Shown here: piece by piece, positions 36,878 to 48,313 of the stretch | Position numbering within the stretch: position 1 is the first letter of the stretch | Layout of the letters: each line of letters opens with the position of its first letter | From: Biscogniauxia marginata | Taxonomy: Eukaryota > Ascomycota > Sordariomycetes > Xylariales > Xylariaceae | NCBI GenBank assembly: GCA_022695795.1 | Contig: MU404147.1 | Coordinates: 62,001-126,000 of the forward strand | Length of the DNA stretch: 64,000 nucleotides | Reading direction: 5' to 3' | Translations under genes and position numbers: made by a program | Notes under the pieces: generated by a model | Told to the model about the DNA's origin: nothing | Databases searched by the model: none | The model's input: the letters and a program-made list of their open reading frames with translations, nothing else

Positions 36878-39161
36878 ATGACATCTAACATTGTCCCTGG
36901 GGCAGTCAACAAGGTGAAAAACATGGTTAGCGGAGAGAAAGGACGCAAGATCGCCCAGCTCGATGAACACAGCCAGTCCGTCTCTAAGGATGACCGCCTC
37001 ACCTCTGACTGGGGTGCCAAGCTGGGAAACACTGATGATTGGCTTCGGGTTGCCAACGATGATGAAATTGGGCCAATGCTACTTGAAGACTCCTTCGCAA
37101 GAGAAAAGGTTTGTTGGTTTCCATTCCTCTGAAGCATCCGAATACGTGTCTAAACCGCATAATTAGATTTTTCGCTTCGACCATGAACGTATACCCGAGC
37201 GTGTCGTCCATGCTCGCGGAGCTGGCGCGTTTGGTAATTTTCGCCTTTTTGAGAGCATTGAAGACTTAACTGTCGCGCCAGTTCTCACAGATATCTCCCG
37301 TGAGACGCCCGTATTTGTTCGATTCTCTACAGTCCAAGGATCTCGCGGCAGTGCCGACACAGTTCGCGACGTACGCGGGTTCGCTGTCAAATTCTACACC
37401 CAAGAGGGCAACTGGGATATTGTTGGGAACAACATACCCGTCTTCTTCATCCAGGACGCGATCAAGTTCCCCGACGTCATCCACGCAGTGAAGCCCGAGC
37501 CTCACAACGAAGTACCGCAGGCGCAGACAGCACACAATAACTTTTGGGATTTTATGTACATGCACACTGAGGCCACCCACATGTTTATGTGGGCTATGTC
37601 TGATCGAGCCATCCCCCGTTCTTATCGCATGATGCAGGGCTTTGGTGTCAACACATTCACTCTAATCAACAAGAAGGGCGAGCGCCATTTCGTCAAGTTC
37701 CACTTCACACCGGAGCTCGGTGTTCATTCGTTCGTCTGGGACGAGGCACTAAAGATAGCCGGACAGGACCCCGACTTTCATCGAAAGGACTTGTACGAGG
37801 CCATAGAGAATGGTGCGTACCCCAAGTGGAAGTTTGGCATTCAAACAATCCCTGGAGGCCAAGAACATGACTTCGAGTTTGATATCCTAGACGCCACCAA
37901 GGTCTGGCCGGAGGACCTCGTACCTGTCCGTTACATTGGCGAGCTGGAGCTCAACCGAAATGTGGATGAATACTTCCCTCAGACTGAACAGGTCGCCTTC
38001 TGTACGGCCCACATGATTCCTGGAATCGGTCATTCGGACGACCCTTTGCTTCAAGGACGCAGCTTTAGTTACTTTGATACCCAGCTATCCCGTCTCGGTG
38101 CCAACTGGCAAGAGCTTCCCATCAACAAGCCAGTATGCCCTGTAATGAATTTTAACCGTGACGGCCAGGGTCGACATACCATTACCAAGGGAACTGTCAA
38201 TTATTGGCCAAACCGATTCGAGGTGCGGCAGCCACCAACAGCGGCGGAGGGCGCATATCTTGACCCGCCTCACCGTGTCAATGGCATCAAAGCTCGAGCC
38301 AAGAGCGCTAAATTTAAGGAGCATTTCAATCAAGCGCAGCTGTTCTACAATAGTCTGTCGGAGCCTGAGAAGTCTCACCTAGTATCTGCTTTCGCGTTTG
38401 AGCTAGATCACTGCGACGATCCACTCGTGTACGAGCGGATGACGCAGCGGCTTGCCGACATTGACATGGGACTTGCGCAGGCCATTGCTGATATGGTCGG
38501 TGGTCCAAAGCCTGGGACGTCGACTAGACAGAACCATGGCAAAAGGGCAAGCAAACTCAGTCAAACCGAGTTCACGCCCAGCAAGCCCACTATTGCGAGC
38601 CGACGAGTAGCCATCATCATCGCCGACGGCTTCGACAATGCGGTATATGATGGAGTCAAGTCTGCACTCAAGGCCTCTAGCGCGTTGCCTTTTACCATTG
38701 GGCCTCGCCGATCCGAAGTCTTCCCCGCTGGAGTGGACAAGAATCTGGGTAATGGCGTCCAACCCGACCACCACCTCGAAGGTATGCGTTCTACTATGTT
38801 TGATGCGATATTTGTCCCAGGAGGCGCTGAGTCTATCAAAACACTTTCCAAGAGTGGGCGTGCACTTCACTGGTGCCGCGAAGCCTTTGGGCATCTGAAA
38901 GCTATCGGTGGTACAGGGGAGGCCATTGAATTGTTTAAGCTCGCTTTCGCTCTGCCCGGGATCCAGGTATCAACGAACAATCAAGCCGTGGAGTCGTATG
39001 GTGTTGTGACGATGGCGAATATCTCACCTGAGAGTTTAAGTCACGCTGTCGCCATCGCGAAGGAGGGGGCCGGATTCTTGGAGAAATTCTGGTACCAGAT
39101 CTCCCAGCACAGGAACTTTGCCAGAGAGTTAGACGGGTTGAATTCGCAGGTAGCGTACTGA
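36878..39161 (+). CDS. Large-subunit catalase with C-terminal DJ-1/PfpI-like domain
   Basis: The CDS is join(36878..37108, 37167..39161), 741 residues, with one 58-nt intron (GTTTGT...TTAG). It dismutates hydrogen peroxide to water and oxygen using haem. Visible active-site elements are the distal His at about residue 92 (R-V-V-H-A-R-G-A-G-A-F-G), Asn at about 165 (V-G-N-N-I-P-V-F-F-I-Q-D) and the proximal haem Tyr at about 379 (S-Y-F-D-T-Q-L-S-R-L-G). A flavodoxin/DJ-1-like domain (R-R-V-A-I-I-I-A-D-G-F-D) fills the last 180 residues, as in large clade-2 catalases. There is no N-terminal signal peptide, so an intracellular, possibly spore-type (CatA-like) enzyme is more likely than a secreted one. 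Confidence 0.93.
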
Positions 39162-39611
39162 ATGAGTTTCAAGATGTCGGTCTCTTTTCTGGCAAGGGCG
39201 TATCAATGGGGAAAGGATTTTCGTCTGTACTGAGGTCGGAGTCTGAATTGTGCAGAATTATGAATGTACGAAAGCACAAGGGAGAAGATGATCCGCGTAA
39301 GATAATTCAACATATGACGATCCGATATAAAAGTTTCGTACCAATAAACCACTAACATGTAATTACAGTTGCTCTGAGAAAGCTGTAGGCGCGCATTATT
39401 AGTGCTGCTACCAAGCTAGTCTAGGATCGTTGCCCAGACGATACTCCAATCAAAGACTATATAGCATCGGTATAATCCTTCATTAAACAATCGAATGATG
39501 TTTCAATTTATAGAGAGCTCGCCGTATTTGCTTATATGGATGGTCTCGCCAGGACGAAGCCAGTATCTGTTTCACATCAGTAGCAGCCCCCGAAAGTCAA
39601 CAGCCCTTAAC
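39162..39611. other. Convergent intergenic region
   Basis: This region of 450 bp lies between the catalase 3' end (plus) and the broken DUF7726-type gene (minus). Nothing recognisable is present. Confidence 0.6.
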
Positions 39612-40793
39612 TTAGCTGATAAGATGGAGAAAAATAATATAAGTTATACCACTTACCCATTTCTTCCATCCGATTCGCGTTCGAAACCGCCGTGTTTGGC
39701 CCATATCTCTTCCATTTTGATGCGATGCTGGCTCTTGGGCTTGCCCTCCGCGATCCGCTTCTTCTCGAAGTAGACATAGGTAGCGTAGAAGATGGAGCTG
39801 GTGCACCCAGCGAGAGGGCCCTTCTTGCCGCGGAAGTCGTTGAGCATTTTCGACTGGAACGACTTGCAGGTCGGCCGGTGTAGCTGGGCGTAGAGATCGC
39901 GGCAGAACTGCGCCTAGGTCAAGCCCGGGGTCTGCAGGTGCGCATTGATTTTCCTGCGGATCTCGTCGCAGGTGTCGTACACGAGGACTGAATCCGATTC
40001 CTCCCCGGGCAGAGTGATCGAGCTGATATCAGTTGGAGAGAGACCAGGTGTAACTGGTGCCGCCACCGCCTTCTTAGGACCGCTGGCGGTGCTCGGAGGT
40101 GCAGACACAGCGGTACCGCCGCCGGTGGCAGCAGCAGCAGCCTCAGTTTTCTGTCTCTTCTTGACGTCTGGCATCTTCAGCCCGGCAGGCGTTGACGTAG
40201 ACATCGCTACCGGCGCCAGCCATGGCGGTGCTTTTCGCGAGAAAGGTGTTGACAGCGTTATTGCTGCTTCCAATGGCCTTGCAGAACTCGCCCTTCTTCA
40301 TAATGCCGTTGTCCAGGAGCTTGTTGATCCGGGAGCGCACCTGGTTGCACGTAAGGTTGATGCCCATACCATCTGTGCTGATATGGTCCAGATTCTGCTT
40401 GTATGCGGCTATGTCCTCCTCTAGAGAGGAAGACCCCGACTTGCGCCTCCTGCTAGATGTTGCTGCGTTGCGGGCAGTCCGCTTGGCTGCTGCGATAAAA
40501 GGCAGGTTAGCGGCTTGCATAGCAACTATATGATGGGACGAAGTAGTAGCACCTGGGTCTTGTGAAGCATTATTTATCATCAAAGCGCGTTCTCCATCAC
40601 GCCTAGCCATTTGAAGGGTCTCGGCGGCCGATTCATCGTAGATGTCGCGCAACTCCTGTTCAGCTACCCGCAAATCCCTTAGTTCCCCGTCCACGAAGTC
40701 AGGGACTCTGCTCTCCGGCTTTTCTCCAGGGCATGGGAGACTGGGTAATCTGTTCGCTCGGGTGCTGGCATCTTGTAGTGCAGCTCTCTCGTT
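39612..40793 (-). pseudogene. Broken gene with two DUF7726-type domains
   Basis: Read on the minus strand, the first domain (about 40370-40190) has C-N-Q-V-R-S-R-I-N-K-L-L-D-N-G-I-M-K-K-G-E-F-C-K-A-I-G. The second (about 39985-39690) has C-D-E-I-R-R-K-I-N-A-H-L-Q, then A-Q-F-C-R-D-L-Y and F-Y-A-T-Y-V-Y-F-E-K-K-R-I. Two lesions break it: a frame change near 40170-40195, where the expected aromatic/basic end of the first domain is absent, and a TAG at 39914-39916 where Gln is expected (CAG to TAG, a RIP-like change). A 41-nt intron (39616-39656) still ends the gene correctly at 39612. The frame begins at an apparent acceptor at 40793 and no first exon was found. The domain function is unknown; the name is from memory. 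Confidence 0.65.
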
Positions 40794-41665
40794 CTATTCA
40801 TTCAGGTCAGAATGGTGACTTATACTTTCTAGAACGTATCAAGGGTCTGCGTACGGAGACAGAAGAGGTAGACATTGTGTGTATGATTTCGGAGTCTGTA
40901 TAGTAGTAGCACTAAAATATAGCTCATTAGAGTAGGTAGTTATCATTAGATAATATATGGTCCACATTGAAAGGATTCGACGCGCTTCCATTGTTGATAT
41001 ATGGAAGACTAGATTCGCGCCGGGACCCTTGAAGATCACAGACCACAGACGTACCAGCGCGTTACCAGACCCCCTTTTTTAAACGAAGCATCGCGGTCGC
41101 GCCCCATATTTTACAGTAAATGAACAGATACAAGACAAAAATCTCGTGAGGTCAGGGGCAGTATCATCATTCTTCGGCGCACCATTCTCTGTCCACGATC
41201 TTATGAGAATGGCACCAAGTACAAGCTAGGTACACCCTCGTACATCCGCTGTGACTAAAGTAGGTACCTAGCAATTGTTTAACAATTGGATGTCTTTTTT
41301 CCTTATCAGGGAATCAATGCCGAACGTGTCACCCCCTAGCAGCCCTGTGAGGCAATGCGACTTGTTACCAACGGTTACGATTTTGGGTCGAAGACATGAG
41401 AGATTGCCAAACCCTAAGTATATGGAAGTACTTCTAAAACTAAATCTCAATTTGACTCCAGGGTTATAAAGCGCCACTCATTCATCTACCCATGTACCAT
41501 GCTGGGTCCGTAGGGGATCACCAGAATCCCGTACCTAACAATATTACAGCGGAAGAAGAAGAATAATGACAAGATTTACAAAATCATTGACGCTTCCTCA
41601 CGCCCGGATCCCATGCTCCAGTCTTCCACCTTGCAATAATTGCGGTCTAGCAATCAGAAGAGCGC
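40794..41665. other. Intergenic, no gene seen
   Basis: About 870 bp between the broken DUF7726-type gene and the 3' end of the Egh16-like gene. It would include the missing first exon of the former, if that survives. The frames at 40839-41039 and 41268-41477 are featureless. Confidence 0.5.
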
Positions 41666-42660
41666 CTATTTATGGCGGCGGTGCTGGCTGCCGTTCTGCT
41701 CAGCGCGCTTCTTCATGCGGTAAGCAAGGGCCCGCTTCTGAGCGGCGGCCGACATGGTGAAGGCGGCCGAACCACCGAAGGGACCGGCAGCTGCGCTGTT
41801 GCGGACGCGGACCACGCAGACATTGTCGACACCAGCAACGGTAGCATCACAGGTCATACCAGCCGGCATCGCCACCGTCACAGGGAAGTCGGTGTTGGTC
41901 GCGAGCGACAAACCCCCGAAACCCACTCCAGGAACATCCTGCGTGACCTCAGCGGTCTGGAAGGCGTCCGGGTCCGTGCCGCCGGACGTGCCGTCGACCG
42001 CAGCTTCCAGTGGGCCAGCACCGTCCTGGTTGATCTGGCGGAAGGTCATAGTGATGGACCCATCGTCGGCACAAGTCGGGAGGCCCGAAGTCGCACCACT
42101 GCCAGCGGTGGCAGCCACGTTGGTCTCGGCCGCAGTTTCGGTCTTCTCGCCAGCATTGTCACCGCCGCCGGTAAGGCCGGAAAGGAAATCCTTGAGTCCC
42201 CGGACGGTGAACTTGCTGCGCTTCTTATCTTGGGCCTTTTTAAGACCGCTAACATCGTCCTCAACGCCGACTGAGTCAGCGGTACCGTTGTTGGTAGGAG
42301 CAGTGGCAGCTCCCATGAAGTTTTGTATCATAGTGGCGGCGTCGATGGGGCCGTTTCCTTGAGTTCGACCCAAGGCGCTAGCCTCGTCGGTGCCCAGCTC
42401 GCGGTCTCGGATGATGGCCGTGTCTGCCTGAGAGCCACACCTGTTGCTAGAGCAGTCACGGGGAGTGCCATCAGCGACTGCGAGGGTGCTAAGTTAGCAT
42501 TTGAGTTTTTCAGACGAAAGGTTAATCACATGGAAGAAGTAAGCTTACCGCTAAGGCCAGGCATCGTGACGCCATTTGCCCCCTGAATGGAAGTAACAAG
42601 GCCATGGCCCTGAACACCAGCAAGGAGGCTAGAGGTAGCGATGACAAACGAATAGCGCAT
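41666..42660 (-). CDS. Secreted Egh16/GAS1-like (appressorium-associated family) protein
   Basis: The CDS is complement join(41666..42477, 42549..42660), 307 residues, with one 71-nt intron. The start M-R-Y-S-F-V-I-A-T-S-S-L-L-A-G-V-Q-G is a signal peptide, leaving a mature protein beginning H-G-L-V-T-S. Family blocks include G-A-N-G-V-T-M-P-G, G-T-P-R-D-C-S-S, C-G-S-Q-A-D-T-A-I-I-R-D-R-E, A-L-G-R-T-Q-G-N-G-P-I-D-A and the C-terminal D-D-G-S-I-T-M-T-F-R-Q-I-N-Q-D-G-A-G-P. In rice blast and powdery mildew, relatives are expressed during appressorium or haustorium formation; the biochemical role is unknown. Odd features are a Gly/Thr-rich insert between the two conserved halves and a strongly basic tail (R-M-K-K-R ... 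H-R-R-H-K). Confidence 0.88.
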
Positions 42661-42718
42661 CGTTGTAGTTATGAAATATATGCTGAGGTGTGAGGAAAAG
42701 GGTGATCAAGGAACTAGG

Positions 42719-42726
42719 TATTATAC
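42719..42726 (-). promoter_or_regulatory. Possible TATA element of the Egh16-like gene
   Basis: The minus strand reads GTATAATA about 60-65 bp before the start codon, close enough to serve as a TATA box with a short leader. Confidence 0.4.
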
Positions 42727-44115
42727 GCGCTAATGCCACCAGGGCGGTCCTCGGGACAAGAAAGAAAATATGAATGAGTTTGGAAGATTTCAACGATTAG
42801 AGAAGATCCCAATTAGTGTGTTGGTGTTGGTGATGGGAACGAATAGCCATGCTACTTGTGCTGCCCGCGCCATGTCTTATATACCCAGCTTCAGAAGCCT
42901 TTGCAAGACTAGTGAAATAGAAGAAATATCGACCCAGACTCCCAAGGCTTAATCGACGTAAGCATACCACAGTGTTCGCGTCGATAGAACTCGGTCTTTC
43001 AAGATTCGTCTGATGTTTCCGAGACGAGCGACAAAACAGAAACGACATCTGCGCAACCAATCGCATCTCTGAACAAGCCACACCTTAGGAGGTGGCTAAG
43101 CTGAGGTCGTTGTTTCTTGCTTCGGTAGTTAGCGGCGAGGGACACTGACGTCGTTTCGAATACTCGAACCTATGCAGTGTCTTCCTCGTAGACATAGACT
43201 TCAACTGCCGTATGCGGCGGTGTGGATACAGCGCTGAGGCTCTCGAGGCGCAGCAGCACATGCTGCGACAGGGGTTCAAACAAACCCCTGAAGTTCTCCG
43301 AGAGCTCCAGAATCTTGTATCTGAAACAGTTTATTCCGTAAACGTGGGCTTCATCAATCTCTCTTCGTTAGTCTATTAGCTTGGGTTCTCTTTCAGGTCA
43401 GGTCTGCGATTGTACTCGAAGGTCAGGTTACTTTTAAGGTACTACGAAGCCTATATTCCGCGGTTAATTTTCCGTCACATGTGACATGATATTATACCCT
43501 ACGCCGATCAGAAGGTCGGGGATCGACCGCGAGAAGATTGCGGGGCACCCGGACGATCGTCTTGGATCCCGATCTCCCGTCGCCATGGTACGGGGGCAGG
43601 GCAGTGGAGAGATTTGACAACCTTGACAACCTTCTACTAGACACGGCCCATCATTTACCAGAGCGTTTAAAAGATCTACGACGGTGTTGCAGCCCCCATG
43701 TTCTGTTCGGGAAACAGTACCGAGAAATTGGGGCTGTTTGTCTGTAGAGATGCCTCGGCAGGCTGGCAGGCTATATGTTTCAAGTATGACACAGGAGGTG
43801 GATTAGGCCAATACAATCGCAAGAGCTTCTCGAAAAGGTATCTCGAAAGCTGCAACTTTGACAACAGGCGTAGCTGGACTAAACAGTATCCGGTGATGGT
43901 GAAACTCGTACGCAGGTCAAGTCAACAGAGAGTTGACCTTCCGAACTATTACATAATTATCACATACATCATGACTTCGCGAATTCCGATATGATTTAAT
44001 ATACAACCATCTGATATGAATGTTAAGTACTAATATAGCTACATTTATCGGCGTACGATATGTTGATTTTATTTGAAATCTTATCGTGTGTAGTAGTTGA
44101 CCTCCGTCTTGTGCA
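42727..44115. other. Intergenic, with a possible coding relic near 43205-43375
   Basis: About 1.4 kb separates the Egh16-like gene from the second GH55 gene. A short plus-strand frame near 43205-43375 gives an amphipathic, Gln/Leu/Glu-rich stretch (A-E-A-L-E-A-Q-Q-H-M-L-R-Q) that looks coding-like, but no start, partner exon or family is evident. It may be a gene relic. Confidence 0.4.
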
Positions 44116-46563
44116 CTAGAGATAACCCCTAAACAAGGCGATGGTATCAACAAAGCCATTCAGATTATCCACGGCCTCCGCGAAGAGAACTTCGCCGGCT
44201 GTGACCATGTACGTTGTCCCGATAGTGCCTAGACTATATATAGACACATCGCTGTCTTGAACGCTGAAAATGGATGACTGGCAATCTACCATGCTGTTGA
44301 TCTGAGAGCACTGAACATCGTAGTTGTCGAAAAAGCTATACAAACCTGCCCCGTAGACAAGAATGTTCTTGCTATCAACCACGCTCAGGCCCAGGCCATG
44401 GTCTCCTCGCGAAAAAACTGGGTCATGAAGTTCAGCTACGGGGGGAAATGGAATCGTCGCGCCAGGGTTAGGTTGATAATAGGCCGTTTCAGTTTGGATC
44501 TGACCCATCACGACATCCCGAGTACCGACAAGATGATAACCATAGAGCGCATGATGCTCGACACCAGTTCCGTAAAGCCAAATGCCACCAACTGTACTCT
44601 CGATGAGCAGGCCGCGTCCGGCATAGATGGTGATCTGGGTCAGGTCTGGGTCCTCGATGTCATGATCAGCCACCCAAAACCAGCAGTTTTCCACGTATAG
44701 GTTCGAGGCCGACTTTGTGATGCGCATGCTCATAAATGCACCTATACACTGCTCGTCAACATTCTCTTCTGAAATTTCAGCGTCCGGTGTTTTTTTGCAC
44801 TCGGCGACCGTCAACCTGGAGCCGGCAAATCCGCCGATACGTGTATGCACTTCCCACATGCCACTGGGAGGTAGTCCTGGAGAAGATGCGAGGTTGTATT
44901 CAACGAGGATGGCACCCGGCTGAGACCCTTGAGTGCTGACTATCATATCAGACCATTCTATGTTGCCTGCCTCGCCTGGAAGGCCGATTTGCACGACGGG
45001 CTTCGGGGAATTCATGTCGACGAAGTAATCACCACTGGACATAATAACTGGGAGCGCTTCGCCAACTATTCTGGAACCGGGTGGAATATGTATCGTGTAG
45101 GTCACCATATAGTATCCAGAATCAAAAAAGACGACTTTTCCGGAAGCGGCTGCTAGAAGTAGCGCTCTATTAATGACCTCGGTATCGTCGGTCTTACCAT
45201 CACCTTTAGCACCTACAGAGCGGATGCTGATGAATTGGGAAGCGGGCAGGCCTTGGTAATTTGGCTTCGAACGATCATAAAAGTGAGAACCCACTGTAAG
45301 TGGCTCTGGTCGGTGGTTCGCCTTGATGCTTCCCTGGAAAACAGTCTTCTCGCGTTCTTCCGTGTGATAGCTGTGTCCCTGTCCCCAGGCTTCTATGATA
45401 CTTGGTTGCATTGATCCACGTAGCAGAGTTGTATTCCTTCCACCAAGGACGCCAATTTGGACGTTGTTCAGCGCAACATTCTCAAGTATCAGACTACCTC
45501 CGGAATCTGGCAGCGATGAGCCATTTCGCAAAGTCGCAACCCCGATTGGTGTGTCATTGATCTCACTATCGATGAGAACTACTGCGCCGACAGTTTGCGC
45601 CCCTGTCCCATCTATAGATGTCATATTAAGGCCGACCTTGCAGTTGTTGATGCTGATCCCTTTGTAAGTCCAACTCCAGTCCCACAATTGATATATTGCC
45701 GTATTCACATTGTGGAACGACAAGTTCCGACTCGTGAACTGCCTGGAGATTCATGTTAACTACAAATTCAAGTATCAGCTAGACGAAACCCACTGATTGC
45801 CAACATTCAACCCGTATTTGCCTCCATGGAAAATTAAGTCGGAGAAAAATCCTCCTGAGCCTTCTGCAATAAAGACACCAGCATGTAAGTTAGCGGGTTC
45901 AGTCGACATCTTGAATACAATATTCTGAAGCGAGGTTGCCTGAGAGACAGTCCAGTGGATTCCGGAGAGTTCAACGGATGGAGACACACTGGTGGTGTCA
46001 ATGATCAGATTCTTCATCTGCCGGAAGAAAACATTGGTTGCACCCCAGCCTCTGCCTCCTTCGGGCGGAGAGTGATTAGCATCATACACAGAACCAGACG
46101 TGAAGTTGGAGCTAGCCTTAATGACGGGCATGCAGTTCGGATTTCCGACCGTCATTGTGTAATAGTAGTCAACGATCGTGTCCGATACTAAATATGTGCC
46201 ACTCGGGAAGTAAACAATGGCAGGAGTGATAGTCGTGGAAGCACAGTCGGATCCAGGGGCGCATCTTCCTCCGCTGCTAATAGCTTTCTGGATCGCCTTG
46301 GTATCGTCGGTCTTGCCGTCTCCCTTGGCGCCGAAGTCTTTCACATTACGAAAAACCTGATATTGGCTTGGGTTTGGGTTGAACGCAGCTATGCCTTGTC
46401 GCTTCACGTCCTCCAGCCAGTAAGCACATTCTGGAGGCGAGGAAGACGAGCCATTGGTAGGATACGAAAACGCCAAGGAAAGAGACGCCGATATGTCAAG
46501 AGACCGTGGAATAACTGTTGCTGAAGCAAATGTAAAGAACGGTACGAAGCGTAGCAACTTCAT
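44116..46563 (-). CDS. Secreted GH55 beta-1,3-glucanase-family protein (two exons)
   Basis: The CDS is complement join(44116..45742, 45794..46563), 798 residues, with one 51-nt intron (GTGGGT...CCAG) whose removal restores G-N-Q-Q-F-T-S-R-N-L-S-F. The start was set at M-K-L-L-R-F-V-P-F-F-T-F-A-S-A, a signal peptide. Two tandem beta-helix domains each open with the family motif: D-F-G-A-K-G-D-G-K-T-D-D-T near residue 80 and V-G-A-K-G-D-G-K-T-D-D-T near residue 430. W-V-A-D-H-D-I and E-H-H-A-L-Y-G-Y in the second half correspond to similar stretches of the other GH55 protein at 23707-26336. It should act on beta-1,3-glucan outside the cell. Gene structure and sequence differ strongly from the first GH55, so this is not a recent tandem copy. 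Confidence 0.9.
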
Positions 46564-47620
46564 GATGAAAAAGAGCGAGTTCAATCACGGCATGATTGCC
46601 CAACTGAATGAACGACTGTAGAAGAAAAGTCTACATTAAGTAGAAGAGAAGAGCGGACTTTGAGCCATCTTGCATTGGTGGAGTTGTTTACTAGTAAGGA
46701 AACGAGACATCTGCCCCTATAGATTACACATCTGCCTTCGTGCGACTCCGATTCATCTAGGAAAATAATTGACATCCTTGTCGCGGTTGGTGGCGCAGCT
46801 TTGGAAATACCGACGCTCCCGGAGCTTACTTACGATCGTACTACAATATGCATTTATCACTTTCCTTCGAAGGATATTTCTACTAATTGTTTGTCCTCTT
46901 TCTTGGCAACCAACTTTGGCTGACGCTTATCCCCCACAATGGACGTGTTAGATGGCGATGATGTAGAAGGCTGATCCAAACCGGTAGTAGGTCTTACACA
47001 CCTGACGCCGATCTCAATATAAGCGGTTCGGCATCAGAATGGCCCGCCAAATGCTCACTGATCTGGTGAGATTTATACTGGGGAAGGCCAGTGCCACTAA
47101 CAGCCCTGGCCAACCCTTGCGTTGTCGTCTATCAGGGCTCCATTCAGCGGAACCTCCCAAGAACTGGATAGGCTCAACTTCAAATACAATGCGCATAGGC
47201 ACGAAGATATATAAATATATATGTACCTAGACATCAGAAAACCTGACAAACATTCCGTTCCTATGCCGATTCGCAAGAATATTACGAGTTGCGGTTATAG
47301 TGGACTACATACCTACCTACCTAGGTAGTTAACAAACATATTATTGGACCACGTACCTGTAAACACCTGATTTGCTCGTATAATCCCGGAACGCTATCTG
47401 AGATGCGCTCGGAGGCTTTGATCTCGGCCATCTTTCGAGAACTATTCAATAATATGGTTGCGAATTCGTATTAATTATGCTCAATACCTAAGTTTAGAAC
47501 TTATAGTTCAGCAAGGACAATATTAAAATAGAAAGATCTAAAGTGCCCTGTCACAAGCTGCCCACAGCCTATGTTCCTGTTGCCAACTCGAAGGTTAACT
47601 AGCCACTATTATTCCAAGCC
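46564..47620. other. GH55 upstream region, no gene seen
   Basis: About 1.06 kb lies between the GH55 start (minus) and the 3' end of the small membrane-protein gene. It includes a CCTACCTACCTAGGTAGG-like motif near 47312-47328. No credible frame is present. Confidence 0.55.
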
Positions 47621-48313
47621 TTAATGTCCATGTTGAGCTTGAAATTGCAATGCCATGTTCTGCACGTCTCGAACAAACTGATGCCACTCCACAGTCCCGA
47701 CAGGCGGTGCTGTATCTAGTGCCGCGTTGATTTCTTCTAGGGAAAATGGCAAACCGGCTCCTGAGAGTTATTCAGCGCTTGTGTTTTCACCTTGATTGCG
47801 GGATTAGTATATCGTACCTGGATTTGGAATCGCTCCATTCAGCTCATCGAGAAGCCTCTCACGTCTCTGTTGTATTCTGACTCTTCTTTCATCCTCTCTG
47901 TCCTCATGCCACATCTGATGGAATGCCGACTGGAACTGGTTCAGGGTCGTGAGCTGACGACGCAATTTGACTATCTGGTCTAAAATAAATAGGCCTAGCA
48001 GTATGACAATAATTGTTGAGGTCCAGAAAAACAGCTTTTTCGTGTTGTTCCTGATATCATCAAGCTAATCGATAAAAATTAAATCAGGCCTCCCAAATAA
48101 TATCTGGCGGATTCGGGCTGGGAGACTTACCGACTCTCTGATATCGACAGCGAACCCCACCGCGGTTTCTATTGTAGCGACAAATTGATCTTCGAGGACT
48201 TTTGCCCGAGTCAAGATGCCATGTTCCAAATCCTTTGTTATCATGGTTGCCTTCTCGTGCTCCGAATCTCCAAATGCTAGGTCCGCAAAAGGATGTGCGT
48301 TGATGGATATGTT
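47621..48313 (-). CDS. Small single-span membrane protein, unknown function
   Basis: The deduced exons are complement join(47621..47760, 47818..48064, 48131..48313), with introns of 57 and 66 nt that keep frame. From the ATG at 48244 the product is 166 residues. The frame stays open upstream to an apparent AG acceptor at 48314, so a first exon may be missing. The order is a helical N-terminal half (E-H-G-I-L-T-R-A-K-V-L-E-D), one hydrophobic span of about 22 residues (L-F-F-W-T-S-T-I-I-V-I-L-L-G-L-F-I-L), a basic, charged helix (E-D-E-R-R-V-R-I-Q-Q-R-R-E-R) and a short C-terminal domain (E-E-I-N-A-A-L-D ... E-W-H-Q-F-V-R-D-V). The exons are too short to be obvious as ORFs. I do not recognise the family; a membrane-anchored coiled-coil role is inference. 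Confidence 0.6.

Noticed and set aside
40147..40189. 43-nt GT-AG intron to rescue the DUF7726-type frame
   Set aside because: It would be shorter than any intron in the neighbouring genes except the terminal one of this gene, and would delete conserved domain residues; a frameshift is the simpler reading.
41666..42362. Long plus-strand frames opposite the Egh16-like gene
   Set aside because: They are shadows of a GC-rich coding strand. The minus strand carries signal peptide, family motifs and splice sites.
42549..42660. Egh16-like protein as an LPMO with a histidine brace
   Set aside because: Mature N-terminal His is present but there is no second His in the conserved core.
20554..46563. 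Secondary-metabolite gene cluster
   Set aside because: No polyketide synthase, peptide synthetase, terpene cyclase, P450 or cluster regulator is present.
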